Of a stretch of 14,959 bases of DNA, positions 7,511-13,875 are shown in pieces. Position 1 is the first letter of the stretch; each line of letters opens with the position of its first letter. This DNA comes from SIG307 sp964609025 (lineage in GTDB: Bacteria > Bacillota > Clostridia > Lachnospirales > Lachnospiraceae), in NCBI GenBank assembly GCA_964609025.1, contig CAZSQM010000033.1, forward strand, positions 1 to 14,959, given 5' to 3'. The notes beneath the pieces are model-generated. The model saw only the letters and a list, made by a program, of their open reading frames with translations. It did not search any database and was not told the DNA's origin. Position numbers and translations under genes: made by a program.

Positions 7511-8686
7511 ATGAAGAAGAGAAAGATACATGGGAGAGACTTAGCAACGTTGTGTGTCTTGTTTGTCATGGCGGTGTACTTTTGCTGTAACCTGAGGCTG
7601 ACAAAAACACCGCTGAAGCATGCGGTAAAAGGCGAGATTACCTTTGGAGAGTTTACGAAGGAAGTGGGAGATGCGTATACCTCGGAGAAGTTTTTGGGGA
7701 AAACTCCGTTTGTGACGGTAAACGGTCTGTTTGCGAGGGCAATCGGGCAGCGGGTGTGTAATGACGTGGTGCTGCTGGAAAACGGGATGTTAAGTCTGGT
7801 GAGGGAGCGTTACAGCATGACAAGACAGGCGAATGCAATTGCCGGTCTTGCGGAGGATTTAGAGCAGGAGGGCATTCCGTTTCTGTACGTGCAGGCGCCG
7901 TATAAGGAGGACCCGGAGGATGCCCTGTATCCGGTGGGAGTAGCTTCCTATGCAAATGAGAATACGGATGAATTGTTGGAAAAGCTGCAGGCAGAGCAGG
8001 TGGAGATTTTGGACTTACGGCCGTATCTGAATGCCGATGTGGAGTTAATTGAGAAGTATTATTTCCGGACGGACCATCATTGGAATTTTGCCGGAGCGTT
8101 TGTGGCGTATCAACAGATTGCGACTCGTATTGCGGAGCTGTTTCCGGATAAGGAAGTGGACTTGACCTATACGCAGTGGGAGCAGTGGGAAAGCCATACG
8201 TTAGAAAATTGGTTTCTCGGCAGCAGAGGGAAACGGGTGGGACCGTTGTTTGCCGGAGTGGACGATTTGACCTGGTATACGCCGAAGTTTGAAACAAGGA
8301 TGTCCTGCGCAGTGCCGAAGTACGGAAATGTGTTTACGGGCGACTTTACGGAAGCCAATCTGCGGACGAACTATTTGGAGCGGCGGAATTTTTTTAAGGA
8401 CAGCGCATACTGTCTGTATATCGGCGGAGATTACCCGTTGGTACAACACCGAAACGAGCTTCCGGTTTCCGACCTGAAGTTGCTGATTGTAAAGGATTCC
8501 TACGCAACGCCGGTGCAGGCCTACCTATCCACCTTGTTTGCGGAAATCGATGTGATTGATCCGCGGCATTTTACGGAAAGTAGTGTGGCAGAGTATGCAA
8601 GGCAGACAGAGCCGGATCTGGTGCTGCTGATGATGAATCCGAGCGTGTTCGGAGTAAAGGAATATGTGGAGTTCGGGGAAAAGTAA
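7511..8686 (+). CDS. DHHW-family (SGNH/AlgX-like) extracytoplasmic partner of the acyltransferase
   Basis: 391 residues. The ATG follows AGGAGGGG, which overlaps the stop of the upstream MBOAT gene, implying coupled translation. Residues about 11-28 form one N-terminal membrane anchor; the remainder should be outside. The family motif TDHHWN is at 187-192. A C-terminal block VKDSYATP (327-334) carries the likely nucleophile S330, with IDPRHF downstream, as in AlgX/AlgJ-like SGNH folds. Known pairs of this kind receive an acyl group from the MBOAT protein and place it on a polysaccharide. The last codons (VEFGEK-stop) lie in a 27-bp sequence that is exactly repeated at 13545-13571 beyond the toxin island. 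Confidence 0.88.
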   Translation: MKKRKIHGRDLATLCVLFVMAVYFCCNLRLTKTPLKHAVKGEITFGEFTKEVGDAYTSEKFLGKTPFVTVNGLFARAIGQRVCNDVVLLENGMLSLVRERYSMTRQANAIAGLAEDLEQEGIPFLYVQAPYKEDPEDALYPVGVASYANENTDELLEKLQAEQVEILDLRPYLNADVELIEKYYFRTDHHWNFAGAFVAYQQIATRIAELFPDKEVDLTYTQWEQWESHTLENWFLGSRGKRVGPLFAGVDDLTWYTPKFETRMSCAVPKYGNVFTGDFTEANLRTNYLERRNFFKDSAYCLYIGGDYPLVQHRNELPVSDLKLLIVKDSYATPVQAYLSTLFAEIDVIDPRHFTESSVAEYARQTEPDLVLLMMNPSVFGVKEYVEFGEK

Positions 8687-8693
8687 AATTTCG
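8667..8693 (+). repeat. Left copy of the 27-bp island-flanking direct repeat
   Basis: The 27-bp sequence starting TGGAGTTCGGGG and ending AAAATTTCG is identical at 13545-13571. Here it spans the last codons and the stop of the DHHW gene. A degraded unit follows at once (8690-8707, TTCGGAGAGAAGTAAAAT), so this end has an 18-bp tandem structure. It is a candidate left junction of the island. Confidence 0.85.
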
Positions 8694-8740
8694 GAGAGAA
8701 GTAAAATTTTTTACAATAATATATTTTTGTAAAGAAGTAG

Positions 8741-8769
8741 TTGACTAAAGTGAGAAGCTGTGATAAAAT
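8741..8769 (+). promoter_or_regulatory. Sigma-A-type promoter of the riboswitch-controlled toxin gene
   Basis: TTGACT (8741-8746), a 17-bp spacer and TAAAAT (8764-8769) form a strong promoter whose start near 8776 falls just before the aptamer. It makes the surface toxin gene an independent transcription unit separate from the acylation operon. Confidence 0.75.
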
Positions 8770-8779
8770 ACGACCTGCG

Positions 8780-8872
8780 TTTAATAGCGGCAAACTATAG
8801 GAAACTTTAGGACGCAAAGCATGAAGTCCAGGTAATAGAGAAATCTATTATAGGATGGTTCGGTTACAATGT
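8780..8872 (+). promoter_or_regulatory. c-di-GMP-I (GEMM-I) riboswitch aptamer
   Basis: The class signature is present in order: GCGGCAAAC (8787-8795), a first hairpin CTATAG-GAAA-CTTTAG (8795-8810) with the GNRA tetraloop that docks in this fold, the invariant GGACGCAAAGC (8810-8820), a second hairpin TAATAGA-GAAA-TCTATTA (8833-8850), then TAGGATGG and CGGTTAC (8851-8867), matching the usual AGGTAGC...GGTTACC 3' strand. The aptamer sits between a strong promoter and an intrinsic terminator and is followed 58 nt later by the secreted toxin gene. GEMM-I riboswitches often control extracellular and adhesion genes. Assignment is by eye against the known consensus. Confidence 0.87.
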
Positions 8873-8893
8873 TGATTCATTGCAACCTTTTTT
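8862..8893 (+). terminator. Intrinsic terminator of the c-di-GMP riboswitch expression platform
   Basis: GGTTACAATG (8862-8871) pairs with CATTGCAACC (8878-8887) with one A-C mismatch, loop TTGATT, followed by six T's (8888-8893). The 5' arm overlaps the conserved GGTTAC at the 3' edge of the aptamer. Ligand-bound aptamer and terminator therefore probably compete, which would make c-di-GMP an activator of the downstream gene. The direction of control is an inference from this overlap. Confidence 0.75.
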
Positions 8894-8929
8894 GTTGTTA
8901 AATACAAAAAGAGAAAGCGAGGGGAAAAG

Positions 8930-11900
8930 GTGAAAAAAGTACTTAGAAAAGGAATGGCGTTTATTATGGCGCTAGTCATGTGTTTAAGCATGACAAATGT
9001 ATGTGTATATGCAGAAGAGACTGCTGTAGCACAAGAGGCCAGAAGGTCTTCTGTCCAAAGCGTTTGGGACGGTGTTACTACTGTATACAGGTACGCAGGA
9101 GAAAACTTCAATGTAACATTTTCTCTTGAGAGTTATTGGAACGGCGGTTATAATGCAAATGTAAAGGTAGAGAATACCGGAAGCAGTGTTATCGAAAATT
9201 GGTATTTGAGCTTTGCATTAGACAACAACTTCTCTTCTATCTGGAACGCAGAGGTGGTTAGTAATGAGAACGGTCAGTATGTGGTAAAGAATGCAAACTG
9301 GAATGCGGATATCCCGGTAGGCGGAAGTGTAGACTTCGGAATCAGTGTAAACGAGACCTTTGCCGGATTCCCGAAGGAGTACAAGCTTTTGGGAGAAAGC
9401 ACGCAGGTACAGGAAGAGGCATACTCTGTGGAGTATATACTGGACAGCGATTGGGGTTCCGGTTTTACCGCAAGAGTGATCCTGTCGAATCATACAGAAG
9501 AAGTGTTAGAGGACTGGACGTTAGAATTTGACTTTGACAGAGAGATTACAAACATATGGAACGGCGTCATTGAAGCGCATGAAGGAAATCATTACGTGAT
9601 TAAGAATGCAGGGTATAATGCGAATATTGCTGCCGGGCAAACCATTTCCTTTGGATTTAACGGTGAAGGTGGCACGGCAGAGAAAATTCCTTACGCATAT
9701 ACCGTTTACTCATATGCGTTATTAAATGATACCGAATATGTGGAACTTTCTGATGGTAAAATTGACAAGGCCTATCTTGAAAGAGCAATATATACGAACT
9801 TAGTATTAAAGGGTATGCCAATTGATAATGTAAAATTATCCGATGACTATGATAAGGATGGTCTTGACTTGGCACAGGAATATGAACTTGATACCAATCC
9901 TTTTTTGAAAGACACAGATGAAGATGGTTTAGATGATTATTCTGAATTTTATGTTTATGGGACAAGTCCAATAAGGAGTGATTCTGACAATGATGGTATG
10001 AGTGATGGAACAGAGGTTGCCAGTAACTTAAATCCATTAATGAAGGATACGGACGGAAACGGAATAGAAGACGGACAGGAAATAGTAACACAACCGGTCA
10101 GATTAGATGCGGTGAGACAATATAGTCTGCAAGATGTTGGAACATTGCCGAGCATGACAATGACTGGAAAGGGGGATTATAGTCAACAGATATATGCTGT
10201 TACAATTGAGAATGATGCGAGGTTTACAGAAATTGATAGCCTTGTGGGCACGCCGTTTGATTTTGTTCATGATGAAGACTTGGTCTTTGAGAGTAGCCGT
10301 GTGACATTTACTATCAGTGATGAAATATTAACAAAAAAATCGATAGAAGAATTGGCGATAGCAAGTTATGATGAAGAGACAAATACACTTGAAATTTTAG
10401 AGACTACATGTGATGCTGTAAACCATACAATATCTGCGGAGCCGACTCATTACAGTCCTATCTTTGTAGTGGATTTAGTATTATATTTATTTGGAATTGA
10501 TTTCAACAATGAAGATAGTATTATTGAATCGGGAAAAGCCGATGTGGTATTCGTAATTGACACGACTGGTTCTATGGAAGATGAAATTCAAAATGTAAAA
10601 GATAATATAGAGTATTTTGTGGAAAAGTTAGAACAGAATAAAGTTGATATTCGATTGGGTTTAGTTGAATATCGAGATATTTATAAGGATGGAACTGGTT
10701 CTACAAAAAGCTATGATTGGTATACAAGTATTGATTCTTTTGAGGCTGAACTGGCATCTTTGGAAGTAGGCGGAGGTGGTGGAGATGGACCGGAATCTGT
10801 AGTAGATGCATTATATTGCGCAAGAAATATGAAGTATCGTAGTGGGGTAAAGAAGTATATTATTCTTCTGACGGATGCAAACTATAAGAATGGAACTTCT
10901 GTGGATGCGGGAACTACATTGGCAGATGAAACGAAAGAACTGTGCGTAGAGGAAATAGTGGTCTCGGTTGTTACTGTTCCGCGCTATACATCTGTTTATA
11001 ACGAACTCGTCAGTCAAACAGGTGGAGTGAGTGCCAATATCAATCAGAACTTTACAATTGCATTGGAACCTTTGATTGCCAAGATGGGGGAACAGATAAA
11101 CGAAGGGTGCTGGATAAGATTATCGAATGGTACGATTGTTGAATTGGATGCAGACCCGACCCTAGGGGATGATACGGTTGATACAGATAAAGATGGCATA
11201 CCGGATGTATTAGAATTGGAAGAAATTGTTGAAATGTCGTTTACATTACCATTAACAGGAAAGATAGAAATATTTAAGGTATGGACATTTTATAGCAATC
11301 CGGTGAAGGCAGATACGGATGGGGACGGAATTGACGATTATAATGATTTTAGACCTAAAAGATATGATGCAGTTGTAGTTGAGGAAAACGAGGAGTACAT
11401 AAAATTTAATTCGGGAAGGATCTGGAATATATTACCGTGTACATCCTTTGATTATATTGATAATCTTAACATTACGAGAGATTGCATAGTGGAAAATCCT
11501 ATTCCCCTGAATGAATTTAGAGAAATAATGGGAAATGTAGCCGATAATGCCGAGGAAGATTTTTCTATTGACGAACTTGTGTATATCGGAATTATGGATA
11601 ATGAAGGGTCGAAGTTATATATGAATGAAGAGTCGGCTTCGACCAGGGAAGAAATATTTCAAATCATACTCGGAAGGGAAAGCCGATATTATAAGCATAG
11701 CGGGGTGTGGTTATGGGAAAAATGGGAAGAGGTTCCGACAGGAACAGAGGGAGGTTTTTTTAAAGGTGTTGTTTTATCCGAAGCAGATATAAATTTCTCT
11801 TGGAAGATTTATAATGTTGTTGATATATATACAGTGTTAACAACTGTTGCACAATGCGGAGCAGTAGTTCTTGCAGTGATTCTTGTGGTGAAAGCGACAC

Positions 11901-12385
11901 CGGTAGTTTTAGCGAATGTTCAAGCAATTGCACATTATGTGAAGATGTATGGTGTGAAAACTGGATTGAACATGTACCTGAGCATGGGCTATAAAAATTT
12001 GCCGGATGGTGTAATAACATGGATTCAGATGGATATGGCAGATGGGGATAGTTCGTTGGATGATGTGGGAAGCTTGGCTAAATTTGGTGATGATTTCGGG
12101 AAGATGGGAACATATGTGAAAAATCCTGCCATAAAGGTCGACTGGACTCAAGTTACTCAGCACGGAATTGAACGAATGAGTCAAAGAGGAATGACAAAAG
12201 AAATGGTAGATAAGATTGTAACGAATGGAAAGGTACTTTCGCAATGTTATGGTACAAAGTTGGCATTTATTACGAAAGAGGGCGTCGCCATAGTAAGTAA
12301 AGAAGGGAAGTTAATTACTACTTGGGGAAGCGCAAACTTTGACGAAAACATGTTGGAAATAGTACATCGTTTATTTGGAAAGTAG
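8930..12385 (+). CDS. Secreted multidomain polymorphic toxin (CBM2-like, TSP3, vWA, C-terminal DUF4258/BECR-like domain)
   Basis: 1151 residues from a GTG start 6 nt after GAGGGG. Residues 1-29 are a Sec signal peptide (cleavage near VYA-EE). Two CBM2-like beta domains follow (about 60-150 and 165-247), sharing the pattern ENWYLSF...IWNAEV...YVVKNANWNADIPVG. Calcium-binding thrombospondin-3-type DxDxDG repeats lie at about 305-385 and again at 750-806. A vWA domain spans about 535-720 with MIDAS residues D544-T-T-G-S548, D619 and T648-D649. Residues about 963-998 are strongly hydrophobic. The last ~85 residues (1070-1151: HGIERMSQRGMT...KLAFITKEG...LITTWGS) resemble DUF4258-type domains of the BECR RNase superfamily. 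The likely role is contact-dependent delivery of a toxic domain from the cell surface, with an adhesion function as alternative. A small immunity-like gene follows by 7 nt. A c-di-GMP-I riboswitch precedes it. Confidence 0.82.
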   Translation: MKKVLRKGMAFIMALVMCLSMTNVCVYAEETAVAQEARRSSVQSVWDGVTTVYRYAGENFNVTFSLESYWNGGYNANVKVENTGSSVIENWYLSFALDNNFSSIWNAEVVSNENGQYVVKNANWNADIPVGGSVDFGISVNETFAGFPKEYKLLGESTQVQEEAYSVEYILDSDWGSGFTARVILSNHTEEVLEDWTLEFDFDREITNIWNGVIEAHEGNHYVIKNAGYNANIAAGQTISFGFNGEGGTAEKIPYAYTVYSYALLNDTEYVELSDGKIDKAYLERAIYTNLVLKGMPIDNVKLSDDYDKDGLDLAQEYELDTNPFLKDTDEDGLDDYSEFYVYGTSPIRSDSDNDGMSDGTEVASNLNPLMKDTDGNGIEDGQEIVTQPVRLDAVRQYSLQDVGTLPSMTMTGKGDYSQQIYAVTIENDARFTEIDSLVGTPFDFVHDEDLVFESSRVTFTISDEILTKKSIEELAIASYDEETNTLEILETTCDAVNHTISAEPTHYSPIFVVDLVLYLFGIDFNNEDSIIESGKADVVFVIDTTGSMEDEIQNVKDNIEYFVEKLEQNKVDIRLGLVEYRDIYKDGTGSTKSYDWYTSIDSFEAELASLEVGGGGGDGPESVVDALYCARNMKYRSGVKKYIILLTDANYKNGTSVDAGTTLADETKELCVEEIVVSVVTVPRYTSVYNELVSQTGGVSANINQNFTIALEPLIAKMGEQINEGCWIRLSNGTIVELDADPTLGDDTVDTDKDGIPDVLELEEIVEMSFTLPLTGKIEIFKVWTFYSNPVKADTDGDGIDDYNDFRPKRYDAVVVEENEEYIKFNSGRIWNILPCTSFDYIDNLNITRDCIVENPIPLNEFREIMGNVADNAEEDFSIDELVYIGIMDNEGSKLYMNEESASTREEIFQIILGRESRYYKHSGVWLWEKWEEVPTGTEGGFFKGVVLSEADINFSWKIYNVVDIYTVLTTVAQCGAVVLAVILVVKATPVVLANVQAIAHYVKMYGVKTGLNMYLSMGYKNLPDGVITWIQMDMADGDSSLDDVGSLAKFGDDFGKMGTYVKNPAIKVDWTQVTQHGIERMSQRGMTKEMVDKIVTNGKVLSQCYGTKLAFITKEGVAIVSKEGKLITTWGSANFDENMLEIVHRLFGK

Positions 12386-12392
12386 GCATAAA

Positions 12393-12635
12393 ATGGATAA
12401 AATAGCACAAATTATAAATGAATGGGACCCATTGGGTTTTTTTCCAATGGCTCCATTAGATGAATACAGTGAAGAGATTTGTCAGATATATAGATATATG
12501 AATAGTAATGAGAGGATTAATGTTGAACAACTTGCGATAGTTATAAACGAGATATTTATTTCTGCATTTGGGCCAGATATTTATGAGGAAGATATAAAAC
12601 GTTGTGAAGAAATTGCAAGAATGATTTTAAGTTGA
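12393..12635 (+). CDS. Probable immunity protein (DUF1871-like)
   Basis: 80 residues from the ATG at 12393; an in-frame TTG at 12375 overlapping the toxin gene is an alternative but has no better ribosome site. The protein is small, acidic and mainly helical. It begins MDKIAQIINEWDPLGFFPMAP-DEY, a pattern I associate with DUF1871 (B. subtilis YugE-like), and continues with predicted helices to residue 79. It lies 7 nt downstream of the toxin gene on the same strand, with the same AT-rich composition, which is the standard place for the cognate immunity protein of a polymorphic toxin. It lacks a signal peptide, fitting neutralisation in the cytoplasm. The family call is from memory; the immunity role is inferred from position and size. 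Confidence 0.75.
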   Translation: MDKIAQIINEWDPLGFFPMAPLDEYSEEICQIYRYMNSNERINVEQLAIVINEIFISAFGPDIYEEDIKRCEEIARMILS

Positions 12636-12646
12636 GGAGAACTTAA

Positions 12647-12781
12647 ATGTTATTATATTGTTGTAACTGTTATATGCTGTTATTGCAAAAAAGAATCGTC
12701 TACGAAACCGTAAAGAGCCCGGATGGCTACCGGAAACAGAAGGTAGACATTTACTACCACTTTATCGGAAAGATTGATTAG
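12647..12781 (+). pseudogene. Remnant of the C-terminus of a large serine recombinase
   Basis: A 44-residue open frame starts at an ATG with GAGGAG 8 nt upstream. Its last ~28 residues (KRIVYETVKSPDGYRKQKVDIYYHFIGKID split at its stop, 12698-12781) resemble the extreme C-terminus of Tn4451/TnpX-type large serine recombinases (DUF4368 region, VDIYYxFIGKI). No catalytic or zinc domains remain upstream; the first 15 residues (MLLYCCNCYM...) look unrelated, so the tail is fused to chance sequence. It might still be translated, but most likely it is the scar of a mobile element that shaped this island. Identification is from a short motif. Confidence 0.5.
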
Positions 12782-12802
12782 AAGAAACTCCTTGTGTGTC
12801 GG

Positions 12803-12928
12803 GATGCGGTACGCAAGGGAAGCGATAATCTTAACTATGGGAAGCCGGAACGTGCTGCGGGGAAATATGGCGGAACATTACCTGAAAATGTTGAGATATG
12901 GACGATTGAAGGAATTATAAAGAGGTAG
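12803..12928 (+). pseudogene. Headless C-terminal fragment resembling a displaced toxin domain
   Basis: After the TAG at 12779-12781 the same frame stays open to TAG at 12926-12928. From 12803 it reads DAVRKGSDNLNYGKPERAAG, then KYGGTLPENVEIWTIEGIIKR, a sensible amphipathic C-terminal tail without start codon or ribosome site. Together with the small gene immediately after it, this fits a displaced toxin tip with its immunity gene, the orphan-cassette arrangement of polymorphic toxin loci. I cannot name its family. It could instead be the end of another decayed gene. Confidence 0.45.
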
Positions 12929-12932
12929 AAAT

Positions 12933-13175
12933 ATGGCGAGAATGACATGTTCATGCGGGGCTCAGTTGAGTAATCAAGAAGTTCCGAATAATATTCAATT
13001 AAGGGTGTATACTGATATGGAGTGGGATGAAATATGTGATTGTGAAAGTATAGTGCCGTGGATGATACCGGAGCCTAAGTATGATGTATGGAGGTGTCCG
13101 ATATGTAAAAGTATATATGTCTACGAGGATAATAATTCGATTCCAGTTATGACATACAGATTAGAAATAGAATAG
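12933..13175 (+). CDS. Zinc-ribbon small protein, possible second immunity protein
   Basis: 80 residues. The ATG at 12933 follows AGAGG of the preceding fragment by about 8 nt. Cysteines C6-x-C8 near the N-terminus and C55-P-x-C58 (WRCPICKSIYVYE) near the C-terminus form a likely zinc ribbon, with an extra C35-x-C37 pair. Between them is an acidic, aromatic-rich segment (YTDMEWDEICDCES; VPWMIPEPKYDVW). Small proteins with this C-x-C plus WRCP.C pattern are often seen after toxin tips in Firmicutes, and this one directly follows the toxin-like fragment at 12803-12928. Function is inferred from context. No signal peptide is present. Confidence 0.7.
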   Translation: MARMTCSCGAQLSNQEVPNNIQLRVYTDMEWDEICDCESIVPWMIPEPKYDVWRCPICKSIYVYEDNNSIPVMTYRLEIE

Positions 13176-13384
13176 AACAGAGGTTACCGGTGCCAAGAAT
13201 CGACGATAATGAAAATATGCCTTGTATTGCAAGTGCAAGACAGCGCATTACAGCGATATAAGGCATAGAAAACACGTCGTAAAACGCTGTTCATGTAGCG
13301 TGAAGGTGGTCGTACCGTAGATTCCTGCAGGGTGACAGCCATTATAGAGTATTCTGCGCGTTTGCGCCGAGTTAAGTTGGAAAG
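13176..13384. other. Intergenic stretch with no recognisable gene
   Basis: No frame on either strand has a ribosome site together with protein-like composition. It lies between the zinc-ribbon gene and a strong terminator, so it may hold more decayed cassette DNA. Short plus-strand stretches around 13196-13267 and 13267-13440 are open but lack convincing starts. Confidence 0.5.
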
Positions 13385-13429
13385 AAGAAAATCCCGGCGG
13401 GGCATTATGTTCCCGGATGGGATTTTCTT
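13385..13429. terminator. Strong hairpin terminator at the right end of the island
   Basis: AAGAAAATCCC (13385-13395) pairs perfectly with GGGATTTTCTT (13419-13429). The interior GGGG (13399-13402) can pair with CCC around 13412-13414. A short T-run follows at 13428-13430 and the mirrored A-run permits use from both strands. It would end transcription from the toxin-immunity unit before the ileS promoter. Confidence 0.75.
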
Positions 13430-13521
13430 TGCCTTGTAACGTTGGCTTTGTTATCGCAGGCACTGAGTGGCGCGTTACTGACTTTATTGCTCATAGGATA
13501 GGGAACAATTTCTATTTAAAT
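13430..13521. other. Short stretch with nothing recognised
   Basis: No gene, promoter or hairpin of note is visible here. It separates the terminator at 13385-13429 from the tandem 28-bp repeats. Confidence 0.5.
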
Positions 13522-13577
13522 TTCGGGGAAAAGTAAAATTTCGCTGGAGTTCGGGGAAAAGTAAAATTTCGCTTGAC
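13522..13577 (+). repeat. Two tandem 28-bp units, including the right copy of the island-flanking repeat
   Basis: Units 13522-13549 and 13550-13577 differ at only two positions near their 3' ends (CTGGAG against CTTGAC). Bases 13545-13571 are identical to 8667-8693, and the frame from 13544 reads LEFGEK-stop, matching the VEFGEK-stop end of the DHHW gene at 8686. The second unit runs into the -35 hexamer of the ileS promoter. This looks like the original 3' end of the DHHW gene displaced from its body by the island, then duplicated. Confidence 0.85.
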
Positions 13578-13601
13578 ATTTCCGAAAACCGCTCTTATAC
13601 T
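13573..13601 (+). promoter_or_regulatory. Sigma-A-type promoter of the T-box/ileS unit
   Basis: Perfect TTGACA (13573-13578), a 17-bp spacer and TATACT (13596-13601), immediately followed by an overlapping TATAAT, form a strong promoter. Transcription would start near 13608, at the beginning of the T-box leader. Confidence 0.8.
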
Positions 13602-13621
13602 ATAATATAATTGAATTCACA

Positions 13622-13875
13622 AAAAGAAAGACGTTGAGAAAGAGAGTACACATCTGCCGAAAGGCGCAGCGAGTCCGGGACAGTGGAAGCCGGGCGCGAG
13701 TAGCGGATGTTTGGAAAATCACTTTTGAGTCGCAGGTCGAACGCAAGCTCAAGTAGACCGGGCCGGGGCTTTCCCGTTACAGAAAGAAAGTATAAACGGC
13801 ATACGCCGGAGTACCGAATAGGTGGTATAACGAGACTTTTGGGTCCTCGTCCTGTTTTGGACGGGGGCTTTTTTT
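13622..13875 (+). promoter_or_regulatory. T-box riboswitch leader, probable isoleucine specificity
   Basis: The leader has the T-box layout. Stem I begins near 13633 with GAGAAAGAGAGTA (AGTA side of the specifier loop); ACATC (13649-13653) pairs with GATGT (13706-13710). The 3' side of the specifier loop reads GGAAAATCAC (13713-13722), and ATC at 13718-13720 followed by A is the likely Ile specifier codon. The T-box sequence AATAGGTGGTATAACGAG is at 13817-13834, with UGGU to contact the tRNA ACCA end. ACGAG (13830-13834) can pair with CTCGT (13846-13850) as antiterminator. Uncharged tRNA-Ile should favour readthrough into ileS. The gene starts about 800 nt past the terminator. Confidence 0.87.
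13845..13875 (+). terminator. T-box intrinsic terminator
   Basis: CCTCGTCC (about 13845-13852) pairs with GGACGGGG (13859-13866) around a TGTTTT loop, followed by CTTTTTTT to 13875. Its 5' arm is the same segment that pairs with the T-box in the antiterminator, so the two structures are mutually exclusive. Confidence 0.85.

Noticed and set aside
8710..8733. AT-rich hairpin TTTACAA/TTGTAAA after the DHHW gene as a terminator
   Set aside because: The stem is short and AT-only with no clean T-run after it; it may arise by chance in AT-rich sequence.
12375..12392. TTG start for the DUF1871-like gene overlapping the toxin gene
   Set aside because: The ATG at 12393 begins the recognisable family sequence, and no better ribosome site supports the TTG.
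13184..13463. Minus-strand frames of 71-73 residues near 13184-13463
   Set aside because: No ribosome sites, they run through the terminator hairpin, and the composition does not look like protein.
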